Source: Caldilineaceae bacterium
GTDB taxonomy: Bacteria > Chloroflexota > Anaerolineae > Caldilineales > Caldilineaceae
Reading direction: 5' to 3'
Assembly (NCBI GenBank): GCA_026645635.1
Contig: JAPKMV010000108.1
Coordinates: 1 to 8,636 of the forward strand
DNA length: 8,636 nucleotides
The position numbers and the translations under genes are program-made. Every line of letters begins with the position of its first letter. The stretch's first letter is position 1. Shown piece by piece: positions 1 through 6,912 of the stretch. Under the pieces are notes generated by a model. The model saw only the letters and a list, made by a program, of their open reading frames with translations. It was not told the origin of the DNA and ran no database searches.

Positions 1-1
1 C

Positions 2-247
2 ATTGATGGACTGGTGGCGGCAGCCAACTTGCCTGAGCACCTGCGCTATATGATTTTGAACGAAAGGCTGCTAGCTGCCGACATCACTGATGGCCTGACG
101 GCCACCACATTGCAAGGCGAATCGGTGACCTTTGAAATTAGGAATGGCAAGGTCTTTATCAATGGCGCGGAAGTCTTGACCACAGATATCCCGGCTAGCA
201 ACGGTGTCATTCACGCTATCAGCACTGTGATCCTAGCGCCACAGTAA
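2..247 (+). CDS. Fasciclin (FAS1) domain protein, C-terminal end only
   Basis: The 5' part lies outside the window; the frame is open from base 2 and stops at TAA 245-247, giving 81 visible residues. The visible part reads as the second half of a FAS1 domain: a stretch around LLAADITDGLTATTLQGESV, a beta hairpin with GKVFINGAEVLTTDI, and the conserved H2-box-like end ASNGVIHAISTVILAP. In the family these domains form secreted or surface-anchored adhesion modules, often with an N-terminal signal peptide or lipobox, which cannot be seen here. The position usually holding Tyr-His reads Tyr-Met. The protein ends two residues after the domain, so there is no C-terminal anchor. The stretch has visibly lower GC and more T-ending codons than the genes to its right. 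A GTG at 14 is only an internal codon. The family call is firm; the ligand is unknown. Confidence 0.88.
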   Translation: MDGLVAAANLPEHLRYMILNERLLAADITDGLTATTLQGESVTFEIRNGKVFINGAEVLTTDIPASNGVIHAISTVILAPQ

Positions 248-362
248 GCTTTACCATGAACTCGTCGATCAACTCTCAGGCGCTCAGACGAAAGAACCTT
301 GATTGACGGACTTATCAGCCAGGTGGCCGTGCAACGACGCACTGCCGCACAAGGGAAGATCG

Positions 363-397
363 AAAGCGGGTTGGAGAGTCTCCAACCCGCTTTTTTT
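363..397 (+). terminator. Rho-independent terminator after the FAS1 gene
   Basis: A 14-bp perfect stem (363-376 with 380-393) has a three-base loop and a run of seven T (391-397). The stem core is GCGGGTTGG / CCAACCCGC. It lies 115 bases after the FAS1 stop codon and just before the helicase promoter, so it most likely ends FAS1 transcription and insulates the next gene. The A residues at the left foot are only three long, so termination on the minus strand is less likely. Confidence 0.93.
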
Positions 398-400
398 GAT

Positions 401-428
401 TTGCGCAACCGCACAAATGTGCTATGAT
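401..428 (+). promoter_or_regulatory. Putative sigma-70-type promoter of the helicase gene
   Basis: TTGCGC (401-406) and TATGAT (423-428) are separated by 16 bases, directly after the terminator T-run. The -10 box matches the TATAAT consensus at 5 of 6 positions. Transcription would be expected to start about 7 bases after the -10 box, that is at or next to the ATG at 435. No Shine-Dalgarno sequence is present between the -10 box and the ATG, which fits a leaderless message. Confidence 0.68.
411..422. promoter_or_regulatory. Short palindrome inside the promoter spacer, possible operator
   Basis: GCACA (411-415) and TGTGC (418-422) form a perfect 5-bp inverted repeat separated by AA, lying exactly between the -35 and -10 boxes. 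A protein bound here would block polymerase. It does not look like the known Gram-positive (GAAC-N4-GTTC type) or E. coli (CTGT-N8-ACAG) LexA boxes. It may equally be chance; nothing else supports a named regulator. Confidence 0.3.
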
Positions 429-434
429 GCACCC

Positions 435-2930
435 ATGTCTAGCCCACGCCAGTCACCCCGCTCTGCTGGGGCCGATGACGAACCGATCTACGAACCCTGG
501 ATCGACGATGATGCGCCGGCGCCCCTGCGTGATGCGCCGCGCCCGGTGCGACGCTCGTTGCTGGAAAGCTGCAACCTCACGGAACTCTTTGGCCCCAATG
601 GCGCGCTCGCTGCGCAGCTCTACGGCTACGAAACGCGCCCCAGCCAGATCGAGATGGCCGAGGCTGTCAAGCGCGCCATCCTCAGTGGCCAGCACGCGCT
701 GATCGAGGCGCCCACCGGCACCGGCAAGTCCATCGCCTATCTGGCGCCGGCCATCCTCAGCGGCCAGACCGTGGTCGTCTCCACCGCCAACAAATCGCTG
801 CAAAGCCAGTTGTTCCAGAAGGACATCCCCTTTCTGCGCCAGGTGCTGGGCACGGATGCGCCGGCCGTGGTCGTCAAAGGACGCAGCAACTTTGTCTGCA
901 CCCTCAAGTGGCACAAAGAACTTCAGGAACAGCGCTACATCGAACTTTACGACCGCGCCGACAACCAGGTGACACAGATGCGCCGTTGGTTGGATGAAAC
1001 CGAAACCGGCGATGTCGATGAACTCCCTTTCCTGCTCAGCGGCGACCTGCGCCCGCGCATCGTCAGCTTCCCCGACGACTGTCTCCACACCGACTGCATC
1101 TATTACGAGGACGATTGTTGGGTCAACCGCATGCGCGACGCCGCCGCGGAAGCCCAAATCCTGGTGACCAACCATCACCTGCTGCTCAACGCCCTGGAAC
1201 TGGGCTTCGCCGGTCAGCGCATTCTGCCGCCGGCCAGCCTGTACGTCATCGACGAGGCGCACCACCTGGAACAGATCGCCACCTCCGTCTACGAGACCGT
1301 GGTCAGCGACTTTGTCGTAGAGCAGCTCTTGCAGCGCGCCGTCCTCAAGGAGCATGTGGGTGACCACGAACTGGACCAGATTCGCCACATGAACGCGCTG
1401 GCTTTTCGGGCGATTTCGGATCTCAGCCGCGACAGTTCGTTCAAGATCGACGGCGACGTGGAAGCCGTGCTCAGCCTCGGCGCGCGCCTGGGCAAACTGG
1501 GACAGGAACTAAAGCAGAAGCATCCGTACAAGAGCGCGGTGGAACAGGCCGCGCAAGCGGGGAAGCGCCCCGACACCGACCTGGCGGAGAAGTTCCGCTA
1601 TTATGAGTTGACGATGGAACTGGTCAACAGCACGGCGAACAAGCTCCAGCGCATCGGCGCCAGCCGCCACGATGACGCGTTCGTGCGCTACGCGGTGCGC
1701 GCCAGCGAACGGCGCAGCGTGACGCTGGAGGTGCATGCCGCACCGATCAACCCGGCCGATCTGCTCGCCCGCTACCTGTTCCATCCGGTGGACGAGAACG
1801 ACAAAGAGATCAAGCGCACGGTGATCTGCACCAGCGCCACGCTGGCCACAGCCGGCGGCTTCGCCCACTATCGCGCTCGCTGTGGCATCCGCAGTGCGGG
1901 CGAGGAGCGCGTCCTGCCCGCCGTCTTCGACTATCCGCAGCAGGCGCTGCTCTACCAGCCGGCGCTGCCCGCCTACAATTTCCGCGAGGCGTCCAACTAC
2001 TACGATGCGGTGGCCGCCGAAGTCGAGCGGCTGCTGGAGGTGAGCCGCGGGCGGGCGCTCTGTCTCTTCACCAGTTGGAGCGGCTTGCAGCAAGTCAGCG
2101 ACCGGCTGCAAGCGACCGACGCCGGCGTGGTCTGGCCGTTGCGCGCCCAGGGGGACGCGCCGCGCGATGCGCTGGTCGCCTGGTTCAAAGAGACGCCCAA
2201 CAGCGTGCTCCTCGCCACGCGCTCGTTCTGGGAAGGGTTGGACATCCCCGGCGACGACTTGAGCCTGGTCGTGCTCGACAAGATGCCTTTTCCTACGCCG
2301 TCGGATCCGCTCCACGGCGCGCGCATGCGCGCCATCGAAGAGGGCGGGCGCAGCAGCTTCGACGAGTACATGCTGCCGCTGATGACGCTGGCGCTCAAGC
2401 AGGGCTTTGGCCGGCTGATCCGCCGCAGCAGCGACCGCGGCGTGGTGGCCATCCTCGACGAGCGGCTGAGCAGCAAGGGCTACGGCCGCCAATCGCGGCG
2501 CGACCTGCCCGCGGCGCGCTTCAGCCGCGACTTCCGTGACGTGCATCGTTTCTACCAGACGAGCCTGGACAGCGCCGCAGAGTTTGCGCTCAATGTCTGG
2601 GCGACGGCGCAGAAGTCCGGGCGGGGGCAGTGGCGCTGGCAGTTGGTGCGCCTGCAGGACGGTCGCGCCGAAGGGGACTTTGGCGCGGCCAAAGGGTTGG
2701 TGAGCGATCTCCACGGCGAACTGCACGCGGGGATGCTGGGGCTGGCCGATCTGCGCACGCGCGTTGAACGGGCTGGTCGCCCCCTGAATGCCTACGCCGT
2801 CGAACTGCGCTGCAGCCCGGACACTGCCGCTGCGCTCGCGATGCCACTCACGCCCCCGGAGCTGGCAGCCGCATGGGCGGCAGCAACGCAGCCCTGGCGC
2901 GCTATCACCATTCTCCCGACCCCGCGCTGA
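435..2930 (+). CDS. dinG: DinG-family ATP-dependent DNA helicase with Fe-S cluster (XPD-like)
   Basis: 831 aa from ATG 435 to TGA 2928-2930. The family comprises 5'-3' superfamily 2 helicases that unwind forked DNA, R-loops and G-quadruplexes in repair and replication. Visible motifs: Q-like RPSQ (68-71), Walker A APTGTGKS (92-99), four Fe-S cysteines C155, C216, C221 and C228 (last three spaced x4 and x6, close to E. coli DinG), VTNHHLLL (244-251), DEAH (273-276), TSATLA (466-471), SFWEGLDIPG (597-606) and the motif VI QGFGRLIRR (656-664). Residues 1-45 are Pro/Asp/Arg-rich and probably disordered. About 110 residues after the helicase core form an extension I do not recognise. No N-terminal exonuclease domain is present, unlike many Firmicutes DinG proteins. 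The frame is open back to TTG 303, but that extension translates the terminator hairpin and is rejected. It stands alone, convergent with the regulator downstream. Confidence 0.94.
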   Translation: MSSPRQSPRSAGADDEPIYEPWIDDDAPAPLRDAPRPVRRSLLESCNLTELFGPNGALAAQLYGYETRPSQIEMAEAVKRAILSGQHALIEAPTGTGKSIAYLAPAILSGQTVVVSTANKSLQSQLFQKDIPFLRQVLGTDAPAVVVKGRSNFVCTLKWHKELQEQRYIELYDRADNQVTQMRRWLDETETGDVDELPFLLSGDLRPRIVSFPDDCLHTDCIYYEDDCWVNRMRDAAAEAQILVTNHHLLLNALELGFAGQRILPPASLYVIDEAHHLEQIATSVYETVVSDFVVEQLLQRAVLKEHVGDHELDQIRHMNALAFRAISDLSRDSSFKIDGDVEAVLSLGARLGKLGQELKQKHPYKSAVEQAAQAGKRPDTDLAEKFRYYELTMELVNSTANKLQRIGASRHDDAFVRYAVRASERRSVTLEVHAAPINPADLLARYLFHPVDENDKEIKRTVICTSATLATAGGFAHYRARCGIRSAGEERVLPAVFDYPQQALLYQPALPAYNFREASNYYDAVAAEVERLLEVSRGRALCLFTSWSGLQQVSDRLQATDAGVVWPLRAQGDAPRDALVAWFKETPNSVLLATRSFWEGLDIPGDDLSLVVLDKMPFPTPSDPLHGARMRAIEEGGRSSFDEYMLPLMTLALKQGFGRLIRRSSDRGVVAILDERLSSKGYGRQSRRDLPAARFSRDFRDVHRFYQTSLDSAAEFALNVWATAQKSGRGQWRWQLVRLQDGRAEGDFGAAKGLVSDLHGELHAGMLGLADLRTRVERAGRPLNAYAVELRCSPDTAAALAMPLTPPELAAAWAAATQPWRAITILPTPR

Positions 2931-3027
2931 CCGAACCCGTTCGCGCTGGTGGGTGCAGCTACAGTCATGGACGATAGAAAACAAGAGTTCTGCGAGCGAT
3001 GCTCCGCACGAGGGACACCAGACGCTC

Positions 3028-3087
3028 ATCCGCAGATTGCGCAGATTTTCGCAGATGGCAGACGTCAAATCTGCGTAATCTGCGGAT
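3028..3087. repeat. Imperfect 21-bp palindrome made of CGCAGATT units
   Basis: The left arm (3028-3048) begins ATCCGCAGATT and contains two CGCAGATT units; a third CGCAGAT lies in the loop (3050-3056). The right arm (3067-3087) is the reverse complement with one change (G3039 opposite T3076, a G-U pair in RNA). The loop is 18 bases. It lies between two convergent genes but is not followed by a T-run on either strand, so it is not a standard intrinsic terminator. From memory, similar CGCAGATTACGCAGATT palindromes are dispersed in many bacterial genomes; copy number here cannot be seen. Confidence 0.85.
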
Positions 3088-3155
3088 TGTGTTTGCGTCG
3101 TTGCGAAAACTACTGGTTTCTACAGTATCTGAGTATAGGCTGATCGTTTTTGTGG

Positions 3156-3174
3156 AGCGATTTGTCCAATCGCT
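3156..3174. repeat. Small hairpin AGCGATT / AATCGCT
   Basis: A 7-bp perfect stem (3156-3162 with 3168-3174) has the loop TGTCC. A competing pairing, CCAAT (3166-3170) with ATTGG (3177-3181), overlaps it. T residues lie on the left (3147-3151), which is the wrong side for terminating the minus-strand gene. It probably belongs to the dispersed repeat material of this gap rather than to a gene. Confidence 0.55.
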
Positions 3175-3189
3175 TCATTGGTTGCTGTG

Positions 3190-3210
3190 CGTGTTACGTG
3201 TTGCGTGTTG
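3190..3210. repeat. Three tandem heptamers CGTGTTR
   Basis: CGTGTTA (3190-3196), CGTGTTG (3197-3203) and CGTGTTG (3204-3210) follow each other without a gap and end three bases before the stop codon of the minus-strand regulator gene. It is a short simple-sequence tract that may vary in copy number. No function is evident. Confidence 0.75.
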
Positions 3211-3213
3211 CGG

Positions 3214-6200
3214 TCAACTGGCGCGCGTCATCGACTCCTGCCAGAGTTCCATGATCTGGCGGTTGGCCGCCACCGCGGTGAGATAGCGGCGGCTGGCGAC
3301 CGGATCGAGTTGGGCAGCGCGCTGCTCGATGAACCGATAGGCAGTGGTCAACACGGTCTGCGCTCGCGGATCGCCGCACGCATGCAGTACCTGGTAACAG
3401 TGCAGGTAGACGCGCACCGGCTCATCGCTGCCGGCCAGCGTCTGGGAGGCCAGGAAAGTGAGCACATGTTCTGTGTGCGCAAGCGCCGCAGGCAAATCGC
3501 CCAGCAGTTGGGCGACATGGGCAAGACCAGCTTCCGCCTCGATGGCGAGCACCCGCCGTTCGAGACCGGCGAACGCGTCTCTTGCCGCCAGAAACGCATA
3601 TTTCGCTTCCTGATAAAGGCGCAGCTTGGCCAGCACGTGCCCCAGATGAAGCTGGGCATAACCGACTCCATCCTGCAGATCATTGCGTTCCGCAATCGCC
3701 AGCGCCTCCCGTCCATAGGCGTAGGCTTTTTCATGTTGGCCCAAGCCGTAGTAGTCAACACAGAGATTGTGCAGCGCATGAGACTGTTGAATGGCCTCCT
3801 GGTCGGCAGTGCAGATCGCCAGCCCGCGCAGATGGTTGTTGATCGCTGCTTCGTAGTTGCCCATGCGCGCCTGGACGTAGCCCAGTGCGTTCAGAATGCG
3901 TGACTCCAGCGTGCGATCGCCCGTATCCGGGCAGAGGGCCAGCGCCCGTTCCAGGTAGAACAGAGCCGCCACGTAGTTGTCTTCGATGGTGTCGACCCCT
4001 TGCCACAAGAGCAGCCGCTGTTCCTGGACCTTGTTGCCGGTGCGGGCGACGATGCGGCGCACCTCGGCATAGGCGCTGGCGGTGGCGCTGCGGTTGCCTT
4101 GCTGCGCCTCCAGCGTGCCCAAATAGATGAGCAGTTCGGCGCGCACCGTGAGATACTCCCCATCGGGCAAGCTGGCAAGTCCCAGCTTGAGATACTGGAT
4201 GGCGGTGGCGACGGTGCCGGCCACGGCCTCCACGCGTGCCAGGGTGTGACAAGCAAAGCCGAGGGTTTGATAGTCCTGGCGCTGTTGGGCGATGGTAAGC
4301 CCTTCCTGCAGCCGGACGCGCGCCGCTTCGAGCCGGCCTTGTCGTTCCAAAAATGAACCCAGGCGCACGAGCAACTGGCCGCGCAGACCCTCGGCGTCCT
4401 CGTCACACTGGGCCAACGTCGCCTGGAATAACCGTTCCCCTTCACTGTACATCCCGCGCAAGGCGAGGAACGCGCCCCAAACCGGCAGTGCGGCCTGAAG
4501 CAGATCGATAGCCTGCGCCGCCGACGCCCATTGCCAGGCGAATCGCACGTCGTCCAGACTAGCCTGGATGGTTTCGGCGCTGCGCATGGGCTGGATTCCG
4601 GCCAGGATTGCTTCCTGACGGCTCACCCAGGTGAGAAAATACTCGGCGTGGCGGCGGTGGAGCACCGCTGCATCGGGCAGTGATTCCGCCAGCCGGCCCG
4701 CGGCAAAACTGCGCAGCAGATCATGGACGGTGTAGCGCTCGAAGTCGTTGTGGCGGTTGATCAGATGCAGCCGGCTCAACCGCCACAAGATGCCCGGCGG
4801 CGCCCCGGCGACAGCCTCCGCCGCCTCACTGCTGAAGGGATCGCGGAAAACTGACAGCCGGCTGAAACAACTTTGCTCTTGCGGCGTCAGCGCCTGCCAG
4901 CTTTGCTCGAAGACGGCGCGCAGGCTGCGATGCCGCGCCGGCAGGTCAGGCAGCTCGGCGCTCAGGAAGTCGAGGTCGGCGGCGATGGCGGCGGCAATGG
5001 CCGCACAACTGCGCATGGCTGTATGCGCGGCGGCCAGCTCCAGCGCCAGTGGCTGCCCCGCCACCAGCCGGCAGATGCGCACCACGTCGGCCACGTTGCC
5101 GGCTGTCAGGTGGAACTGCTTGTCCACGCGGTAGGCGCGATCGGCGAAGAGACGCACCGCCGGGAAATCGCCGGCCGCAGCCATCTGCTCGGCTTCTGGA
5201 ACCGGCAGCCCGGTGACGGTGACCACGTCTTCCGCCTGCACGCCCAGCGGCTCGCGGCAGGTGGTCAGCAGCACCACCTGCGGGGCTGCCGCCAGGATCT
5301 CCAGCAGGCGCGGCGTCGCCGGCAGCAGGTGCTCCAGGTTGTCGATCACCAGCAGCGCCCGCCGCGTCCGCAGCCAGTCGAGCACCTGCATCGCCGGCGC
5401 CCGCCCGTCCGCACGATAGGTGATGCCCAGCGCCGCGGCCAGCGTATCGGTGAGCGCGGCAGCTTCCGGCACAGCCACGCATGGCACGAAGTAGACGCCG
5501 TCGGGAAAGTGTGCGCTCTGCTGCTGTGCGGCTTCGACCGCCAGGCGCGTCTTGCCCATGCCGCCGGCGCCCGCCAGGGTGATCAGGCGGTAGGCGCCGC
5601 TGTGGATGCGCTGCGCCAGCAGGGCGAGTTCGGCCTGGCGGCCAACAAACGGCGTCAGATAGACCGGGAACTGCGGTTCACTGCGCACCGCCTCGACAAC
5701 CAACGGCGGCGCAGGGCTGCTGATCACCGCCGGCGCCGCCAGGATCAGGTCGTGCAGGGCGCGCAGCTCGACGTCAGGCTCGATGCCCAGTTCTGCCTTG
5801 AGGACGGCGCGGCACTGTTCATACTGGCGCAGCGCACCGGTGCGGTCGCCCTGCGCCAGGAGAATCTGGATGATCTGATGGTGGGCCTGCTCGCGCAGCG
5901 GGTCGATCTCCAACTGCCGGCGGGCGCAGGTCAGCGCTGCGGTGAGGTCGCGCCGGCTCAGGTGATAGATGGTGAGCTTCTCCAGCACTTCCAGGATCTG
6001 CGCCCGGAAGCGCTCGCGCTGCATGAAGAGCCACTCCTCGAAGTGCTGGCACTGGTCCAGCGAGAAGCCGTCGAGGAATGGGCCGCGGTAAAGTTCTGCC
6101 GCGCGGGAAAAGGCCGGCGCGCAGCGATGACAGAGTTCATCACGGCGGTGTTCATGGCGCTCCCCGCTGCGGAGACAGCGATTGAACTCAACGATGTCCA

Positions 6201-6519
6201 ACTCGCACGCCGTGGCCAGGAATTGGATCTCGAACGGTGTGCTGCGCAGGATGGCGCTGCTTGCGGCCGGCTGCAGGTGCTTTTTCAGATTCGACAGGTT
6301 GACGCGCAGGCTGAGGCGCGCCTTGTCCGGCGGTGCGTCGGGCCACAGCAGACCGACCAGACTCTCGCGGCTGTGGGCGCGGCTGTGCTCCGCCGCCAGG
6401 TAAGCGAGCAGCGCCGCCTCTTTGCGTGCGGGCAGGTCGAGCAGGCGGCCTGCACCGTAGCTCAGGTGGAACGGGCCTAACAAGCTCACCAGCAGATTGG
6501 GGTGCAATGTGTCAGTCAT
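3214..6519 (-). CDS. AfsR-like transcriptional regulator: winged helix, BTAD, NB-ARC ATPase, TPR
   Basis: 1101 aa, ATG at 6519-6517, TGA at 3216-3214. Residues 8-100 fit an OmpR/SARP winged helix (LLGPFHLSYG, AALLAYLAAEHSRAHSRESL, RVNLSNLKKHL). Residues 105-260 are the BTAD helical domain, with an unusual His/Cys linker (C105, C115, H122, H124, C130, H131, C133). Residues 285-610 are an NB-ARC STAND ATPase: Walker A GAGGMGKT (317-324), Walker B LLVIDN (389-394), sensor Arg TTCREPL (419-425), GQPLALELAA (488-497) and VHD (598-600) in place of MHD. From about 690 to the end are TPR-like helical repeats. In this family the TPR part usually receives the signal, the ATPase switches, and the N-terminus binds DNA and recruits polymerase. 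No membrane segment is seen, so it acts in the cytoplasm. It is divergent from the small-protein/surface-protein pair. No Shine-Dalgarno precedes the ATG, and downstream alternatives are no better. The inducing signal is unknown. Confidence 0.92.
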   Translation of the reverse strand: MTDTLHPNLLVSLLGPFHLSYGAGRLLDLPARKEAALLAYLAAEHSRAHSRESLVGLLWPDAPPDKARLSLRVNLSNLKKHLQPAASSAILRSTPFEIQFLATACELDIVEFNRCLRSGERHEHRRDELCHRCAPAFSRAAELYRGPFLDGFSLDQCQHFEEWLFMQRERFRAQILEVLEKLTIYHLSRRDLTAALTCARRQLEIDPLREQAHHQIIQILLAQGDRTGALRQYEQCRAVLKAELGIEPDVELRALHDLILAAPAVISSPAPPLVVEAVRSEPQFPVYLTPFVGRQAELALLAQRIHSGAYRLITLAGAGGMGKTRLAVEAAQQQSAHFPDGVYFVPCVAVPEAAALTDTLAAALGITYRADGRAPAMQVLDWLRTRRALLVIDNLEHLLPATPRLLEILAAAPQVVLLTTCREPLGVQAEDVVTVTGLPVPEAEQMAAAGDFPAVRLFADRAYRVDKQFHLTAGNVADVVRICRLVAGQPLALELAAAHTAMRSCAAIAAAIAADLDFLSAELPDLPARHRSLRAVFEQSWQALTPQEQSCFSRLSVFRDPFSSEAAEAVAGAPPGILWRLSRLHLINRHNDFERYTVHDLLRSFAAGRLAESLPDAAVLHRRHAEYFLTWVSRQEAILAGIQPMRSAETIQASLDDVRFAWQWASAAQAIDLLQAALPVWGAFLALRGMYSEGERLFQATLAQCDEDAEGLRGQLLVRLGSFLERQGRLEAARVRLQEGLTIAQQRQDYQTLGFACHTLARVEAVAGTVATAIQYLKLGLASLPDGEYLTVRAELLIYLGTLEAQQGNRSATASAYAEVRRIVARTGNKVQEQRLLLWQGVDTIEDNYVAALFYLERALALCPDTGDRTLESRILNALGYVQARMGNYEAAINNHLRGLAICTADQEAIQQSHALHNLCVDYYGLGQHEKAYAYGREALAIAERNDLQDGVGYAQLHLGHVLAKLRLYQEAKYAFLAARDAFAGLERRVLAIEAEAGLAHVAQLLGDLPAALAHTEHVLTFLASQTLAGSDEPVRVYLHCYQVLHACGDPRAQTVLTTAYRFIEQRAAQLDPVASRRYLTAVAANRQIMELWQESMTRAS

Positions 6520-6547
6520 ATGAATGATGACGCTGGAAACAGCCAGT

Positions 6548-6566
6548 AATTAACGACGAATTAACG
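6548..6566. promoter_or_regulatory. Direct repeat AATTAACG x2 at 11-bp period, candidate regulator operator
   Basis: AATTAACG occurs at 6548-6555 and 6559-6566, start-to-start 11 bp, so both copies face the same side of the helix. Known SARP regulators bind heptamer direct repeats spaced by 11 or 22 bp near the -35/-10 region. The site sits in the 116-base gap between the divergent regulator and the small-protein gene. A TTGACC (6571 to 6566, minus strand) overlaps its right edge and could be a -35 box for the regulator gene, but no good -10 follows. On the plus strand an extended -10-like TGCTATTCG (6602-6610) is weak. The repeat is seen; binding is inferred. Confidence 0.5.
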
Positions 6567-6621
6567 GTCAACTGTTACAAGGTGTTGCGAGCTTTAGTTG
6601 ATGCTATTCGTGCCTGGCGAA

Positions 6622-6628
6622 AAGGAGG
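6622..6628 (+). promoter_or_regulatory. Strong Shine-Dalgarno site fixing the start of the 69-aa gene
   Basis: AAGGAGG lies 7 bases before ATG 6636. It decides the start: the frame is open further upstream to a TTG at about 6585 with another possible start near 6582, but those lack a ribosome binding site. It is the best ribosome binding site in the window, implying efficient translation once transcribed. Confidence 0.85.
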
Positions 6629-6635
6629 CGACTCG

Positions 6636-6845
6636 ATGTTGCAATGCTCATACGTGGTGCGTTTCTGGCGCTCCCAACCGTGTGAATCCTGGCATGCGAC
6701 CCTGATTCGCGTCGATGCAGAAGTTGTCGAGCAGCACTTCACAACCGCCCAGGACCTCCTCGCTTATCTTGGACGAGCCTATCCGGCGCTGCCCGGGCCG
6801 GCTGCCGCTGTGCCGCCAGCCCAGGAAGATGGCCAAACCGCATAA
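6636..6845 (+). CDS. Small hypothetical protein (69 aa), divergent from the regulator
   Basis: ATG 6636, TAA 6843-6845. The start is set by the AAGGAGG site. The protein begins MLQCSYVVRFWRSQPCESWH, continues with a likely beta strand (TLIRVDAEVVEQHF) and a helix (TAQDLLAYLGRAYP), and ends in a Pro/Ala-rich tail. The pattern of a strand, a Trp-containing strand, a short loop and a 'DLLAYL'-type helix resembles small uncharacterised proteins that I associate with Chloroflexota, some near BTAD regulators; this is a recollection, not a search result. There is no signal peptide or membrane segment, so it is probably cytoplasmic. Two cysteines (C4, C16) are present. It lies 67 bases before the surface-protein gene in the same direction and may share its transcript. 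Function unknown. Confidence 0.78.
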   Translation: MLQCSYVVRFWRSQPCESWHATLIRVDAEVVEQHFTTAQDLLAYLGRAYPALPGPAAAVPPAQEDGQTA

Positions 6846-6912
6846 AGGAAGCTAATCGATTGACGCAAAATTGGCAAGCGCCATCGACGTATACGCAGGA
6901 CAGGGAAAACCG

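Noticed and set aside
303..434. 44-codon upstream extension of the helicase reading frame from TTG 303
   Set aside because: It translates the terminator hairpin and T-run (363-397), overlaps the promoter, and has no ribosome binding site; the family-like sequence starts after ATG 435.
453..1388. 311-codon minus-strand open frame opposite the helicase N-terminal half
   Set aside because: Same reason: covers Walker A, Fe-S and DEAH coding on the other strand, no recognisable domain.
2932..2943. CGAAC-CC-GTTCG inverted repeat just after the helicase stop
   Set aside because: The stem reduces to 4 bp with a usable loop and no T-run follows, so it is not a credible terminator.
1509..3068. 519-codon minus-strand open frame opposite the helicase
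   Set aside because: Antisense shadow; the plus strand has the full set of helicase motifs and the minus translation shows no family pattern.
3028..3087. CGCAGATT units as a possible CRISPR array
   Set aside because: Units are 8-10 bases, adjacent and inverted, with no unique spacers and no cas genes nearby.
4873..6480. 535-codon plus-strand open frame opposite the regulator
   Set aside because: Antisense shadow in GC-rich DNA: low-complexity Arg/Gln/Ala composition and no recognisable domain, while the minus strand carries all regulator motifs.
6582..6635. Upstream start for the small protein adding 18 residues
   Set aside because: No ribosome binding site there, whereas AAGGAGG is perfectly spaced before ATG 6636.
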